Part shown: piece by piece, positions 9,329 through 18,381 of the stretch | Position numbering within the stretch: position 1 is the first letter of the stretch | Layout of the letters: every line of letters begins with the position of its first letter | From: Oscillospiraceae bacterium | Lineage (GTDB): Bacteria; Bacillota; Clostridia; Oscillospirales; Oscillospiraceae | Assembly: GCA_031261745.1 (NCBI GenBank) | Contig: JAISJC010000062.1 | Span: 1 to 42,809, forward strand | DNA: 42,809 nt | Direction of reading: 5' to 3' | Position numbers and translations under genes: made by a program | Notes under the pieces: model-generated | Database searches by the model: none | What the model was told of the DNA's origin: nothing | The model's input: only the letters and a program-made list of their open reading frames with translations

Positions 9329-9817
9329 TTATTTCTGATTAACTTTGTTAAGAATATCCTGAATGATTTCCCGCGGGACGAACTCATCTATACTCGCGTC
9401 GTGCCGCGCCATTTCGCGCACGACGGTTGAACTGAGATAGGTGTATTTGCTGCTCGAAGTCATAAAGAGCGTTTCAATCTCCGGTTCGATCACCTTGTTG
9501 GCGAGTGCCATCTGAAACTCCCAGTCGAAATCGGAAACGGCCCGTAAGCCCTTAATGATAACATTCGCGCCGACTTCCTTGGCGTGCTTGACGAGCAGCC
9601 CGTCGCTGGATTCGACTTCGACGTTGCCGAGCCGGCTTACTGTACGCTCAATTAGTTCCACGCGTTCCTCCAACGTGAACAGCGGTGTCTTAGAGGAATT
9701 GACCATTACGCAGACAATAATCTTGTCGAACACGCGAGCGGCGCGGCGGATAATGTTCAGATGTCCGAGCGTAATCGGGTCAAAGCTCCCCGGATATAAA
9801 GCGATTCTTGTACTCAT
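9329..9817 (-). CDS. coaD: Pantetheine-phosphate adenylyltransferase
   Basis: 'ALYPGSFDPITLGHLNIIRRAA' and 'YTYLSSTVVREMARHDASIDEFVP'. Confidence 0.96.
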   Translation of the reverse strand: MSTRIALYPGSFDPITLGHLNIIRRAARVFDKIIVCVMVNSSKTPLFTLEERVELIERTVSRLGNVEVESSDGLLVKHAKEVGANVIIKGLRAVSDFDWEFQMALANKVIEPEIETLFMTSSSKYTYLSSTVVREMARHDASIDEFVPREIIQDILNKVNQK

Positions 9818-10362
9818 TAATCTGTTTCCTTAATATAGGTTGTTATTTTTATCTTGCCGTAGCGGTACTCGCGCGTTTTGCGGTACGGCGCGTCAAGCTC
9901 CGGCAGGCTGCGTTCAACGCGTGATTCGCAAACTATTATACCACGTTCGTTGAGAATGTCAAATGCTGTTATTTTTTCGAGCGCAACATTAATCAAATCG
10001 GTCTCATACGGCGGATCGACGAAGATGATGTCGAATTTTCCGGCGCGGGAGAGATACGACGCGGCGTCGCTGCGAAAAACCTCCGAAACGTCGGAAAATC
10101 CGGATATTGCAATGTTTTTCTTCGCGAGCAGCAATGAGTCCTGCGACGCGTCCACAAATACGCAGGACTTTGCCCCGCGCGACAACGCTTCAATACCGAG
10201 CTGTCCCGTCCCCGCGAATAAATCGAGGACGCGCGCGGATTGCACGTCGAACTGGATGATGTTGAATATGGATTCCTTGACCATATCGCTTGTCGGGCGA
10301 ATGTCGTCACCTTTCGGGGTTTCGAGCTTGCGCCCGCGCGCGGAACCGGAAATAATACGCAT
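9817..10362 (-). CDS. rsmD: 16S rRNA (guanine966-N2)-methyltransferase
   Basis: 'MRIISGSARGRKLETPKGDDIRPTSDMVKESIFNII' and 'DIIFVDPPYE'. Confidence 0.95.
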   Translation of the reverse strand: MRIISGSARGRKLETPKGDDIRPTSDMVKESIFNIIQFDVQSARVLDLFAGTGQLGIEALSRGAKSCVFVDASQDSLLLAKKNIAISGFSDVSEVFRSDAASYLSRAGKFDIIFVDPPYETDLINVALEKITAFDILNERGIIVCESRVERSLPELDAPYRKTREYRYGKIKITTYIKETD

Positions 10363-12180
10363 TTACTTATCCTCCGTACGGAAAAATTCATATACCGCCG
10401 ATGCGGCGTTTTTCGGAACTATGCGCTCCAACTCTTCGAGCGATGCGGACTGAATCTTCGTCAGACTGCCGAATGCCTTTATCAGCGCGCGGCGGCGGAC
10501 CTCGCCGACGCCCGGAATCTCGTCGAGCTTGGACTTCTTGACACTTTTCCCCCGCTTTTCGCGGTGGAACTCAATCGCAAAGCGGTGCGTCTCCTCCTGA
10601 ATGGTGCCTATCAGCGCGAACGCGGCGGGATTTGTGTCGATGCCGATTTCCGCGCCGTCGGGCGTGACGAGGGCGCGCGTGCGGTGCCTGTCGTCCTTGA
10701 CCATTCCGAACACGGGCGCGAAAATCCCAAGCGCGTTCAGCGCGCTCTTCGCGATGCTTGCGTGGTTCGCGCCGCCGTCAATCAGAAACACGTCGGGCAG
10801 CGGAGAAAACTTCTCGTCGCCGTCGAGAAAACGTTTCGCGCGGCGCGTGATTACCTCCTCCATTGAGTGGTAATCGTCCTGCGACTCCAAGGATTTTATC
10901 GTGAAACGGCGGTAAGACGCGCGGCGCGGGCTGCCGTTCTCGAACACGGTCATTGACGCGACGATGTTATCGGAGCCGGTGTTGGAAATATCGTACGCCT
11001 CCATTCGCACGGGCGGAGCGTCCAGTCCCATAGCCTTTTGGAGCCATTCGATAGTTTTGCGGATTTTCTCCTCACGCGTGCTGGCGCGCTCGGCCTCCTC
11101 CTGCGCATTGATTGCGGCGGTCTCGACGAGCTTGCGCTTGTCGCCGCGGCGCGGCGCGGCAAGCTCCACGCGGCGTTCAGCGGCTTCGGTGAACAGCAGT
11201 TCGATGACCTCCGCGTCCTGCGGCATCTCCGGCAAGAGGATTGAGCGCGGAAAGACCTCGCGCCGCAGATAGTATTGCCGAAGCAGGCTCGATAACGCGT
11301 CTCCGTCGTCTTCAAGCGGCGTGTCTAAGATTTCGTAATCCTTGTCGAGGAGCTTCCCTTCGATATGGTGCAGAACCACGAAGCAAGACTTCGCCGTGCC
11401 GCGATACCAGCCGATTACGTCCGTGTCGGCTTTCGCGCCGGACACGACAAACTGACGCCGCGTGAGTTCCCTGACCGCTTTCAGCCTGTCGCGCAGGCGC
11501 GCGGCCTGTTCAAATTTCAGTTCACCGGCGGCGGTCTCCATTTCGGCGGCGGTCTCGGCAATCAGCCGCTCCGCGTGTCCGTCGAACACGGCGAGCGCGC
11601 TTTGCAGAGCGGACGCGTATTGCTCCGACGTGCTTTCCGCGAGGCACCAGCCGCGGCACAGTCCGAGCTGGTGATTGAGGCACGGCCGCTCGCGTCCGAT
11701 ATCCCGCGGGAATTTGCGCGTGCAGGTCGGCAGACCGAACGCCTTGGAGACGGCGTCAATCGCGGCGTAGGCGATGCTTCGCCCCGAATACGGGCCGAGA
11801 TATCTCGCGCCGTCCGTGCGCCGCTTGGAAACGACCGTGAAGCGCGGATAAGGTTCGCGAGTGTCGAGACGGATGAACGGATGACCCTTGTCGTCGCGCA
11901 GACGGATGTTGTACTTCGGCATATGGTGCTTTATGAGCTGGTTTTCAAGCACAAGGGCTTCAAATTCCGAGTTTGCGGCGATAACGTCAAAGGTCGCGAC
12001 CTTTGAGACCATCATCTCCGTTTTCGGCGTGTGGGAGCCGTGGAAGTAACTGGACACGCGGTTTTTGAGCGCGATCGCCTTGCCGACGTAAATCACCTCG
12101 CCGGTTTTGTCCATCATTATATAAACGCCGGGCGATTTAGGGAGTTTATTCGCGCGCTCCGCCAGTTCTTTTATGTCCAT
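10363..12180 (-). CDS. uvrC: Excinuclease ABC subunit C
   Basis: N-terminal GIY-YIG-type 'LPKSPGVYIMMDKTGEVIYVGKAIALKNRVSSYF', UVR motif, C-terminal HhH 'LDEIPGVGEVRRRALIKAFGS'. Confidence 0.96.
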   Translation of the reverse strand: MDIKELAERANKLPKSPGVYIMMDKTGEVIYVGKAIALKNRVSSYFHGSHTPKTEMMVSKVATFDVIAANSEFEALVLENQLIKHHMPKYNIRLRDDKGHPFIRLDTREPYPRFTVVSKRRTDGARYLGPYSGRSIAYAAIDAVSKAFGLPTCTRKFPRDIGRERPCLNHQLGLCRGWCLAESTSEQYASALQSALAVFDGHAERLIAETAAEMETAAGELKFEQAARLRDRLKAVRELTRRQFVVSGAKADTDVIGWYRGTAKSCFVVLHHIEGKLLDKDYEILDTPLEDDGDALSSLLRQYYLRREVFPRSILLPEMPQDAEVIELLFTEAAERRVELAAPRRGDKRKLVETAAINAQEEAERASTREEKIRKTIEWLQKAMGLDAPPVRMEAYDISNTGSDNIVASMTVFENGSPRRASYRRFTIKSLESQDDYHSMEEVITRRAKRFLDGDEKFSPLPDVFLIDGGANHASIAKSALNALGIFAPVFGMVKDDRHRTRALVTPDGAEIGIDTNPAAFALIGTIQEETHRFAIEFHREKRGKSVKKSKLDEIPGVGEVRRRALIKAFGSLTKIQSASLEELERIVPKNAASAVYEFFRTEDK

Positions 12181-12271
12181 ATTTACGCGCCCCTCTCACG
12201 ACGATTTATAAGATAAATCATTATCGCACATTTTAACAATAAAAAAAAGAGAAAATTTTATAAATTTGTGA

Positions 12272-12299
12272 TTGCATTATTTTATAATTCTGGTATACT
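12272..12299 (+). promoter_or_regulatory. Promoter upstream of the Hpt/HD-GYP genes
   Basis: TTGCAT, 16-nt spacer, TATACT; a perfect 12-bp palindrome TGCTAATTAGCA (12302-12313) follows immediately. Confidence 0.5.
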
Positions 12300-12350
12300 A
12301 ATGCTAATTAGCAATGTTCTAACAACAAGATTCAAAGGAGTAGTTCATCT

Positions 12351-12671
12351 ATGCCCAATTATATTGATATGGAAAGCGGATTGAAACGCGTCGGCGGAAG
12401 CGAGGCACTTTTCAAAAAACTCCTCGGTAAATTCGTAGACGGCAATTATCAGGATCAGCTTGAAGCACTGATTGCCGAGGGGAAAACTGAGGAAGCTACC
12501 GCTATGGCGCATACAATTAAAGGCGTCGCGGCAAATTTATCGTTAATGGAAGTCAACGCGCTCGCGCTTCAAATTGAGCAGGCTCTCAAAAACGGCACGG
12601 AACACGCGTCCTTGGTGCCGCAGCTGCGTGAAGTGACCGACGCGACGATCGTTGAAATCCAGAAGCTGTAA
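12351..12671 (+). CDS. Hpt-domain phosphotransfer protein
   Basis: 'ATAMAHTIKGVAANLSLMEVNALALQIEQAL' Hpt phospho-His motif. Confidence 0.85.
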   Translation: MPNYIDMESGLKRVGGSEALFKKLLGKFVDGNYQDQLEALIAEGKTEEATAMAHTIKGVAANLSLMEVNALALQIEQALKNGTEHASLVPQLREVTDATIVEIQKL

Positions 12672-12706
12672 ATTAAGCGTTATGACGCAAAACGGAGGTG
12701 ACTTGT

Positions 12707-13795
12707 ATGCGTGAGGTAGTTCAAAAAGACATTGTTCTTATCGTCGACGACGATGAGATTAACCGTATGATTCTCGCCGATATTCTTGAAGAGGATTATC
12801 GGATTGTTGAAGCCGAGGACGGTTTTAAGGCGTTGGACATTGTCCATACGCGTGAGACGCGCCCAAGAGCTATTCTGCTTGATATTATGATGCCGGGTAT
12901 GGACGGGTTTGAGGTGCTCGAAAAGCTCAAATCCGATCCGGAAACCGCTAAAATCCCCGTGTTGCTTATTACGGCGTCCGACTCGGATGAAAATGAGTCC
13001 CGCGGACTGAAAGCCGGCGCGGCGGATTTCCTGCCCAAGCCGTTTAACCGCGACATCGGCAAGGCGCGCCTCGCCAACCATATCGACCTCGCACGGTATC
13101 AGAACGAGCTTGAAAGCCTTGTGGAGGAAAAAACGGCGGAGCTGATGCGTACCTACGAGCAAACACTCGAAGTTCTCGCAACCGTCGTCGAGTACCGGAG
13201 CCTCGAATCCGGCGAACACATCAAACGCACGAGTATGCTGTCCGAAGTTCTTATCAGCCACCTGATGACCGACCCGAAATACGCGGATTACGTCAAGAAA
13301 AACGAGCTTGATTCCAAGAAAGCGTATTCGATTGTCCGCGCGACGAGCCTGCACGATATCGGTAAAATCGGTATCTCCGATACGATTTTGCTCAAACCGG
13401 AACGGCTTACCGATGACGAGTTTGAGCTGATGAAGACGCACACGCTCCTCGGAAGTCAGATTATCGACGAAATCCTTACGACGCTCGGCGACAGCGCGGG
13501 GTTCCTCACCTACTGTCGCGAGATTTGTTACTATCACCACGAGCGTTGGGACGGGCTTGGCTATCCGACGCGGCTCGCGGCCGAGGAAATTCCGTTTTCG
13601 GCGCGTATGCTGTCAATCGTCGACGTCTACGACGCGCTCGTCAATCAGCGGTGCTACAAGCCGGCGTTCTCGCACGATGAGGCGATGGACATCATCACCG
13701 AATCGAAGAGCAAGCAGTTCGACCCGACCCTCGTGGAGGCGTTTGTTGAGGTCTCGTCGAAGTTCGCGGAGCTGGAAGTGAAACTTAAAGACTAA
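12707..13795 (+). CDS. Response regulator with REC and HD-GYP phosphodiesterase domains
   Basis: REC 'VLIVDDDEINR...AILLDIMMPGMDGFEVL'; HD-GYP 'TSLHDIGKIGISDTILLKP', 'CYYHHERWDGLGYP'. ATG 12707 has RBS GGAGG. Confidence 0.92.
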   Translation: MREVVQKDIVLIVDDDEINRMILADILEEDYRIVEAEDGFKALDIVHTRETRPRAILLDIMMPGMDGFEVLEKLKSDPETAKIPVLLITASDSDENESRGLKAGAADFLPKPFNRDIGKARLANHIDLARYQNELESLVEEKTAELMRTYEQTLEVLATVVEYRSLESGEHIKRTSMLSEVLISHLMTDPKYADYVKKNELDSKKAYSIVRATSLHDIGKIGISDTILLKPERLTDDEFELMKTHTLLGSQIIDEILTTLGDSAGFLTYCREICYYHHERWDGLGYPTRLAAEEIPFSARMLSIVDVYDALVNQRCYKPAFSHDEAMDIITESKSKQFDPTLVEAFVEVSSKFAELEVKLKD

Positions 13796-13805
13796 ATCAA
13801 GGTTA

Positions 13806-13834
13806 ACCGCCCCGATAATATCGGGGCGGTTTTT
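13806..13834. terminator. Intrinsic terminator between convergent genes
   Basis: ACCGCCCCGATA / TATCGGGGCGGT followed by TTTTT. Confidence 0.85.
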
Positions 13835-13847
13835 GCGTCCGTAAATT

Positions 13848-16800
13848 CTACACGTCGGAGAGGCGTTCCGCAATCTGCCGGAAAGCCAGAGACGTCAGCT
13901 GCTCGTGTATCCACTCAATAAGTTCCGCGCCGTCGTCGTAGTCAAATTTGTCGAGCTTTGCCACGGCGGCGTCCGCGCCGTCAATGTCGAAGCTAAGGCA
14001 GGCTTCCGCAAGCTCGCGGAGCGTCGCGGGGTTGGGAGACGCTGCGCGCGGCTTCGGATTCGCGTCCGCAACCTCCGCGAGGAAAGTCGCTAACGCGGAA
14101 AGCAGCGTCTCCGCCTGCGCGAGGAATTGCCTGTTTTCTTTTAATACAAAAGGCGCGTCTCCCCGCTTACCCGCGAATTCGAGCTTCTCGGCAAAATCGC
14201 CGAGATCCGCCGCGCCGATACTGCGGCTGCCGGATTTTATGCCGTGGACGATGATCGTGTAGTCTGCGAGTGTCGCCTCCGTGACATCGGCGAGCGTGAC
14301 GAGCAGTCCGGGCGTGTTCTTTACAAAGGAGCGCAGCACGTCAATGTACGAGTCCTCGTCGCCGCCAAAGCGTTGCAGCCCGTGCGCCAAGTCGAGACCG
14401 TCAATCACACGGTCGAAAACCGGAGACGGCTGACGCTCCTCCGCGGGCTGCGCGCTCGGCTCCGCAGTCTCGGCACTGCGCTCTTGCGACTTGTCGCGAA
14501 CCCACTGACGAATGGCGTTGTCCATCGCGAGAATGTCAATCGGCTTTGACAAAAACGCCTGAAAACCGTGTTCAAGGAACATTTTATCGTTTCCGGAGAT
14601 CGCGTTCGCGGTGAGCGCGAGAATCGGAACCGTTTTTGCGTACTCGGTGCCTATCTCCTCGCGGATTATGCGCGTGGCCTCAATGCCGTCCATTTCGGGC
14701 ATCATATGGTCCATAAATATCGCGTTATAGCGCGGTTCGCCCGCGCGGATGAGCTCGACGGCGCGGCGGCCGCTTGTCACGTAGTCAATCTGCATTTCAT
14801 ACGGTTTCAATATGCCTTTCGCGACGTCGAGGTTCGTCTGAACGTCGTCAACGACAAGGACGCGCGCGTACGGGAGTTTGATGCGCACAAGACTCGTGTT
14901 GCGTTTGCGCTTGGAGTCGGCGTAGTTGAAGTCCATAATGTTCTTTGAGACCTGCTCGCCGATTATCACATCGCTGACGAAACCCTGACGAATTACGGCG
15001 GTGAACGTGCTGCCGACGCCATACTCGCTTTCGACGCTGACCTCGCCGTCCATCATCTCAACCATACCTTTTGCGATTGAAAGGCCGAGACCGGTTCCCT
15101 CAATCTTGCGGTTGCTCTTCGTGTCCACCTGACCGTACTTTGAGAAGAGCATCTGAACCCCCTCAGGCTTGATGCCGATCCCGGTGTCGGAAACGCGGAA
15201 CGTGAGCCAGACGGAATCCCCGTCGCGGCGGCTGCTGACGTACCAGTCAACCGTACCCTCCATAGTATACTTGAACGCGTTTGAGAGAAAATTGTTGAGA
15301 ACCTGTTTGATACGCAGCTCATCACCGCAGAGCGACGACGGCAGTTGCGGCGATATGTGCAGACGGAAATCAATCGGTTTTGAGCCGATGCGCATAATAT
15401 TCAGCATAATGGTGTCGTTAATAAGGCTCGGCACATCATACTCGGAATTGATGAGTTCGAGCTTGCCGGCCTCGATTTTTGACAGGTCGAGAATGTCGTT
15501 CACAATCCCAAGGAGCGTCATTCCTGAGGTGCTGATTTTCTCGATGCTGCTCCGCGTGTCCTCGTCAAGATCGTTGTTGCCGAGCGCAAGCTCCGACAGA
15601 CCGATGACGGCGTTTAGCGGCGTGCGCATTTCGTGCGACATATTCGCGAGGAAGTTGCTTTTCGTCTCGCTGGCGTTTACGGCGTCCTGACGCGCTTCAT
15701 TGAGGTGGTTGAACATCTCTTTCAGGCTGTACGCCATTTTTTGCAGCTCGATATTCAGCAAATCGCGGTCGCTTGCGGGGACAATCTCGAAATCGTACTC
15801 GCCGGACCCGATAAGCCGCACCTCGTCAACCTGCTTTTGCATTGAGCGTACGAGCGCGTCCGCCGCGAGCTTTATCTTGTCGATTTCATTTCTCGTGGAC
15901 GGATCCGGCAACTCGCCGATTGTGATGTCAATGTCGCCGACGGCGAGCAGCTGCGCGACGGAGGTAATCATCGGCAGCTCGCGCAGGCTGTGAGTTGTAA
16001 TCAGCAAAACGGTGACGGTGCTGATAAGCACGAGCGCGAGACTGGTGATTGTAATCATTGTGGTAATCCGTACGGACGGGGCGGCAACCTCTTCCTCGGT
16101 AACGAAGCTGCCTACGACCCAAACCTCGTCGGAATTTGCGAAATTGAACCGGATTCCCGTAAACTGAACCTCTTCGTTGCTGTCGCGGTTAGAACCCCAC
16201 GTCTGAATAAAGGAAATGCCGTTGTCCTCGGATATGGTGTCTATGCTCGGCTTGAATTCGGAAATCCAGGTGTCGGTATACGGCGTCATCAAATACTCTT
16301 CCGACGGGTAAACGATGAACATACCATCGGGACTGATTGCGAAAAACTGTCCGGTTTCAAACGTCAAATCAGAGTTCACTTTCTCCGCGAGGAAATCGAG
16401 CGCGATGTCGATGCCGACTATGCCGACGACCTCACCGTTGCGAAAAACCGGAGCTGAAATCGCGATGGCGCGCACCATTTCCCCGTCCAGCTGAAATGTC
16501 TCCGGCTCGGACACGGATATGGGTTTCGCCGCCTTTTTCGGCGTCTGGTAAAACGCGCCTTTAACGGGGTCGTCGTAACCGCTGAGCGACGTGTATTCCA
16601 CTTCCCCTGTCGCGGCGTCGCGGTAGACATAAGGGGCAAAGCGTCCCTCCGCGTTGTCGTACGGGGTCTTGTTTATGTGGTCCGCGTCGCTGCCGTCAAA
16701 TGCGTCCGGCTCCCAACAGGTCCAAATACCCCTCACGTTATAGCTCGCGCCGAGAGCCTGCGCCATAACGGCCACGACCTTTTCGCGCCCGTTTTCCGTG

Positions 16801-17036
16801 CCGGAAAACCGCTCCGCCGCCGCTTCGATAGTAACCGCGAGATCGTATGCCGCAAGACCGATGCCTTCAAGCTCGTTTGCGTGCCGCCGCGTAACCTCGC
16901 TCGCGAGGCGCAGAGACAGATCCCCTGTGGCGTCGGTTGATGTGGAGGACATAATAACGGTCTGCGCGATAACACCGAGAATTAAGATAACAAGCAGCGG
17001 AATAACAAGTCTGTACCTGATGCTCATATTTTTCAT
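13848..17036 (-). CDS. Hybrid sensor histidine kinase (Cache-like sensor, HisKA, HATPase, REC, Hpt)
   Basis: 'KSNFLANMSHEMRTPLNAVIGLSELAL', 'GTGLGLSIAKGMVEMMDG', 'AIFMDHMMPEMDGIEATR', C-terminal 'IIVHGIKSGSRSIGAADLGDFAEKLE'; two TM segments flank the sensor. Confidence 0.92.
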   Translation of the reverse strand: MKNMSIRYRLVIPLLVILILGVIAQTVIMSSTSTDATGDLSLRLASEVTRRHANELEGIGLAAYDLAVTIEAAAERFSGTENGREKVVAVMAQALGASYNVRGIWTCWEPDAFDGSDADHINKTPYDNAEGRFAPYVYRDAATGEVEYTSLSGYDDPVKGAFYQTPKKAAKPISVSEPETFQLDGEMVRAIAISAPVFRNGEVVGIVGIDIALDFLAEKVNSDLTFETGQFFAISPDGMFIVYPSEEYLMTPYTDTWISEFKPSIDTISEDNGISFIQTWGSNRDSNEEVQFTGIRFNFANSDEVWVVGSFVTEEEVAAPSVRITTMITITSLALVLISTVTVLLITTHSLRELPMITSVAQLLAVGDIDITIGELPDPSTRNEIDKIKLAADALVRSMQKQVDEVRLIGSGEYDFEIVPASDRDLLNIELQKMAYSLKEMFNHLNEARQDAVNASETKSNFLANMSHEMRTPLNAVIGLSELALGNNDLDEDTRSSIEKISTSGMTLLGIVNDILDLSKIEAGKLELINSEYDVPSLINDTIMLNIMRIGSKPIDFRLHISPQLPSSLCGDELRIKQVLNNFLSNAFKYTMEGTVDWYVSSRRDGDSVWLTFRVSDTGIGIKPEGVQMLFSKYGQVDTKSNRKIEGTGLGLSIAKGMVEMMDGEVSVESEYGVGSTFTAVIRQGFVSDVIIGEQVSKNIMDFNYADSKRKRNTSLVRIKLPYARVLVVDDVQTNLDVAKGILKPYEMQIDYVTSGRRAVELIRAGEPRYNAIFMDHMMPEMDGIEATRIIREEIGTEYAKTVPILALTANAISGNDKMFLEHGFQAFLSKPIDILAMDNAIRQWVRDKSQERSAETAEPSAQPAEERQPSPVFDRVIDGLDLAHGLQRFGGDEDSYIDVLRSFVKNTPGLLVTLADVTEATLADYTIIVHGIKSGSRSIGAADLGDFAEKLEFAGKRGDAPFVLKENRQFLAQAETLLSALATFLAEVADANPKPRAASPNPATLRELAEACLSFDIDGADAAVAKLDKFDYDDGAELIEWIHEQLTSLAFRQIAERLSDV

Positions 17037-17161
17037 TGCGCCACCTCCCCGTTTGGCTTACAATATACCACTTTTTTCGACAAATTTCAATATGGAAAAA
17101 AACAATTTTTCTATTGACTTTATCGTCCGGACGGCTTATAATATAACGGCTGTGAATAAAT

Positions 17162-17254
17162 GGAGAAGTCGCCTAGCTTGGTCGAGGGCGCACGATTGGA
17201 AATCGTGTAGGCGTCAAAAGCGTCTCGAGGGTTCGAATCCCTCCTTCTCCGCCA
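17162..17254 (+). tRNA. tRNA-Ser (anticodon GGA), CCA encoded
   Basis: Acceptor GGAGAAG/CTTCTCC, anticodon loop TTGGAAA, long variable arm, T-arm GGGTTCGAATCCC, terminal GCCA; promoter-like TTGACT-17-TATAAT upstream. Confidence 0.95.
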
Positions 17255-17391
17255 CGGTTTCCTTTCCGCTGGGAAAATAAGCAAATTCGCCCTATGGTTG
17301 ATTTTTTATCGCCTATTGGGATATTGAATATTAGCGCGGTTGCGATTATAATAATCTCAAGCGCGCTAATATTTTTTCTGGAGGAATAAAA

Positions 17392-18309
17392 ATGCTGTAT
17401 CTCGCTGAAAACTTGAAATCCTTACGCAAAGGCAAAGACCTCACGCAAGAAGAAATTTCGGAAATCCTCGGAGTCTCCCCGCAAAGCGTCAGCAAATGGG
17501 AACGCGGCGAAACTTTTCCAGACATCACATTGCTTCCTGCGCTCGCTAATCTGTACAAAGTGAGTGTTGACGCGCTGATTGGGATGGATAAAATCAATGA
17601 CTGGCAAACAAGAACGGCTATCTTTACCACCGCACACAAACATTGGCGAAACGGCGACATCAATTCTGCCATTGATGTTTTTTCCGACGCATTAAAGACT
17701 TTCCCGAATGACGAGGGTATTATGTCGGACTTGGCTATGGCGCTTGCTCTTTGTGATGATACTGATAAATTATCTCAAGCTGTCGCGTTGTGTGAACGTG
17801 TATTGTCAGGCAGCCAAGGCGATAAAGTCCATCACACGACCCGCGCCGCGTTATGTTTTATTTATCTGAAAGTTAGCGAACGGGATAAAGCAATCGCGGC
17901 GGCGAGAAAACTACCTCATCTTCGCGAAAGCCGTGAAATGATTCTGACGCAGATGGAAAAGGATTTGAGTGCTGATGAAATTAACTCTTATCTGAAATTC
18001 ATCGCCATCGGTGAAAACGACGAGCAAGATGTTATTGAGGTTGATTTTGGAATTGATATGGTAGCTGTCTGCACAGAGTATGATTTACTCGGAAAAATAG
18101 AAGCGTTGCGTGTTGAAGTCGGAGCACCAAAAACCACCGAGGGATTTCGCGTTCTCCCTCAAATTCGGATTAGGGACAAAGTGGAGCTTGCCCCCTATCA
18201 AGTACGAGTTCGCCGCTATGCGGATTATCTTCTTGACAAGACGTTTGACAATCAACTCAATGCCGCGAACGAAATTATTGAGGTTTTACGCAGTATAGTG
18301 CAAGGTTAA
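17392..18309 (+). CDS. XRE-family HTH transcriptional regulator with TPR-like C-terminus
   Basis: 'LAENLKSLRKGKDLTQEEISEILGVSPQSVSKWERGETFPDITLLPALANLYKVSVDALIG'. Confidence 0.88.
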   Translation: MLYLAENLKSLRKGKDLTQEEISEILGVSPQSVSKWERGETFPDITLLPALANLYKVSVDALIGMDKINDWQTRTAIFTTAHKHWRNGDINSAIDVFSDALKTFPNDEGIMSDLAMALALCDDTDKLSQAVALCERVLSGSQGDKVHHTTRAALCFIYLKVSERDKAIAAARKLPHLRESREMILTQMEKDLSADEINSYLKFIAIGENDEQDVIEVDFGIDMVAVCTEYDLLGKIEALRVEVGAPKTTEGFRVLPQIRIRDKVELAPYQVRVRRYADYLLDKTFDNQLNAANEIIEVLRSIVQG

Positions 18310-18338
18310 TTATTGACGGCAGAAAAACAACTATGAGA

Positions 18339-18374
18339 AACGCCGCACGGATATAATAATCCGCGCGGCGTTTT
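18339..18374. terminator. Bidirectional-type terminator hairpin
   Basis: AACGCCGC...GCGGCGTT with nested GGAT/ATCC and TTTT, between convergent genes. Confidence 0.75.
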
Positions 18375-18381
18375 GTCGCAA

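Noticed and set aside
11365-12006. 213-aa plus-strand ORF opposite uvrC, and similar long antisense ORFs (2120-2794, 5899-6699, 27350-28153, 33712-34413, 40913-41662)
   Set aside because: GC-rich shadow ORFs opposite well-supported genes, with no recognisable domains.
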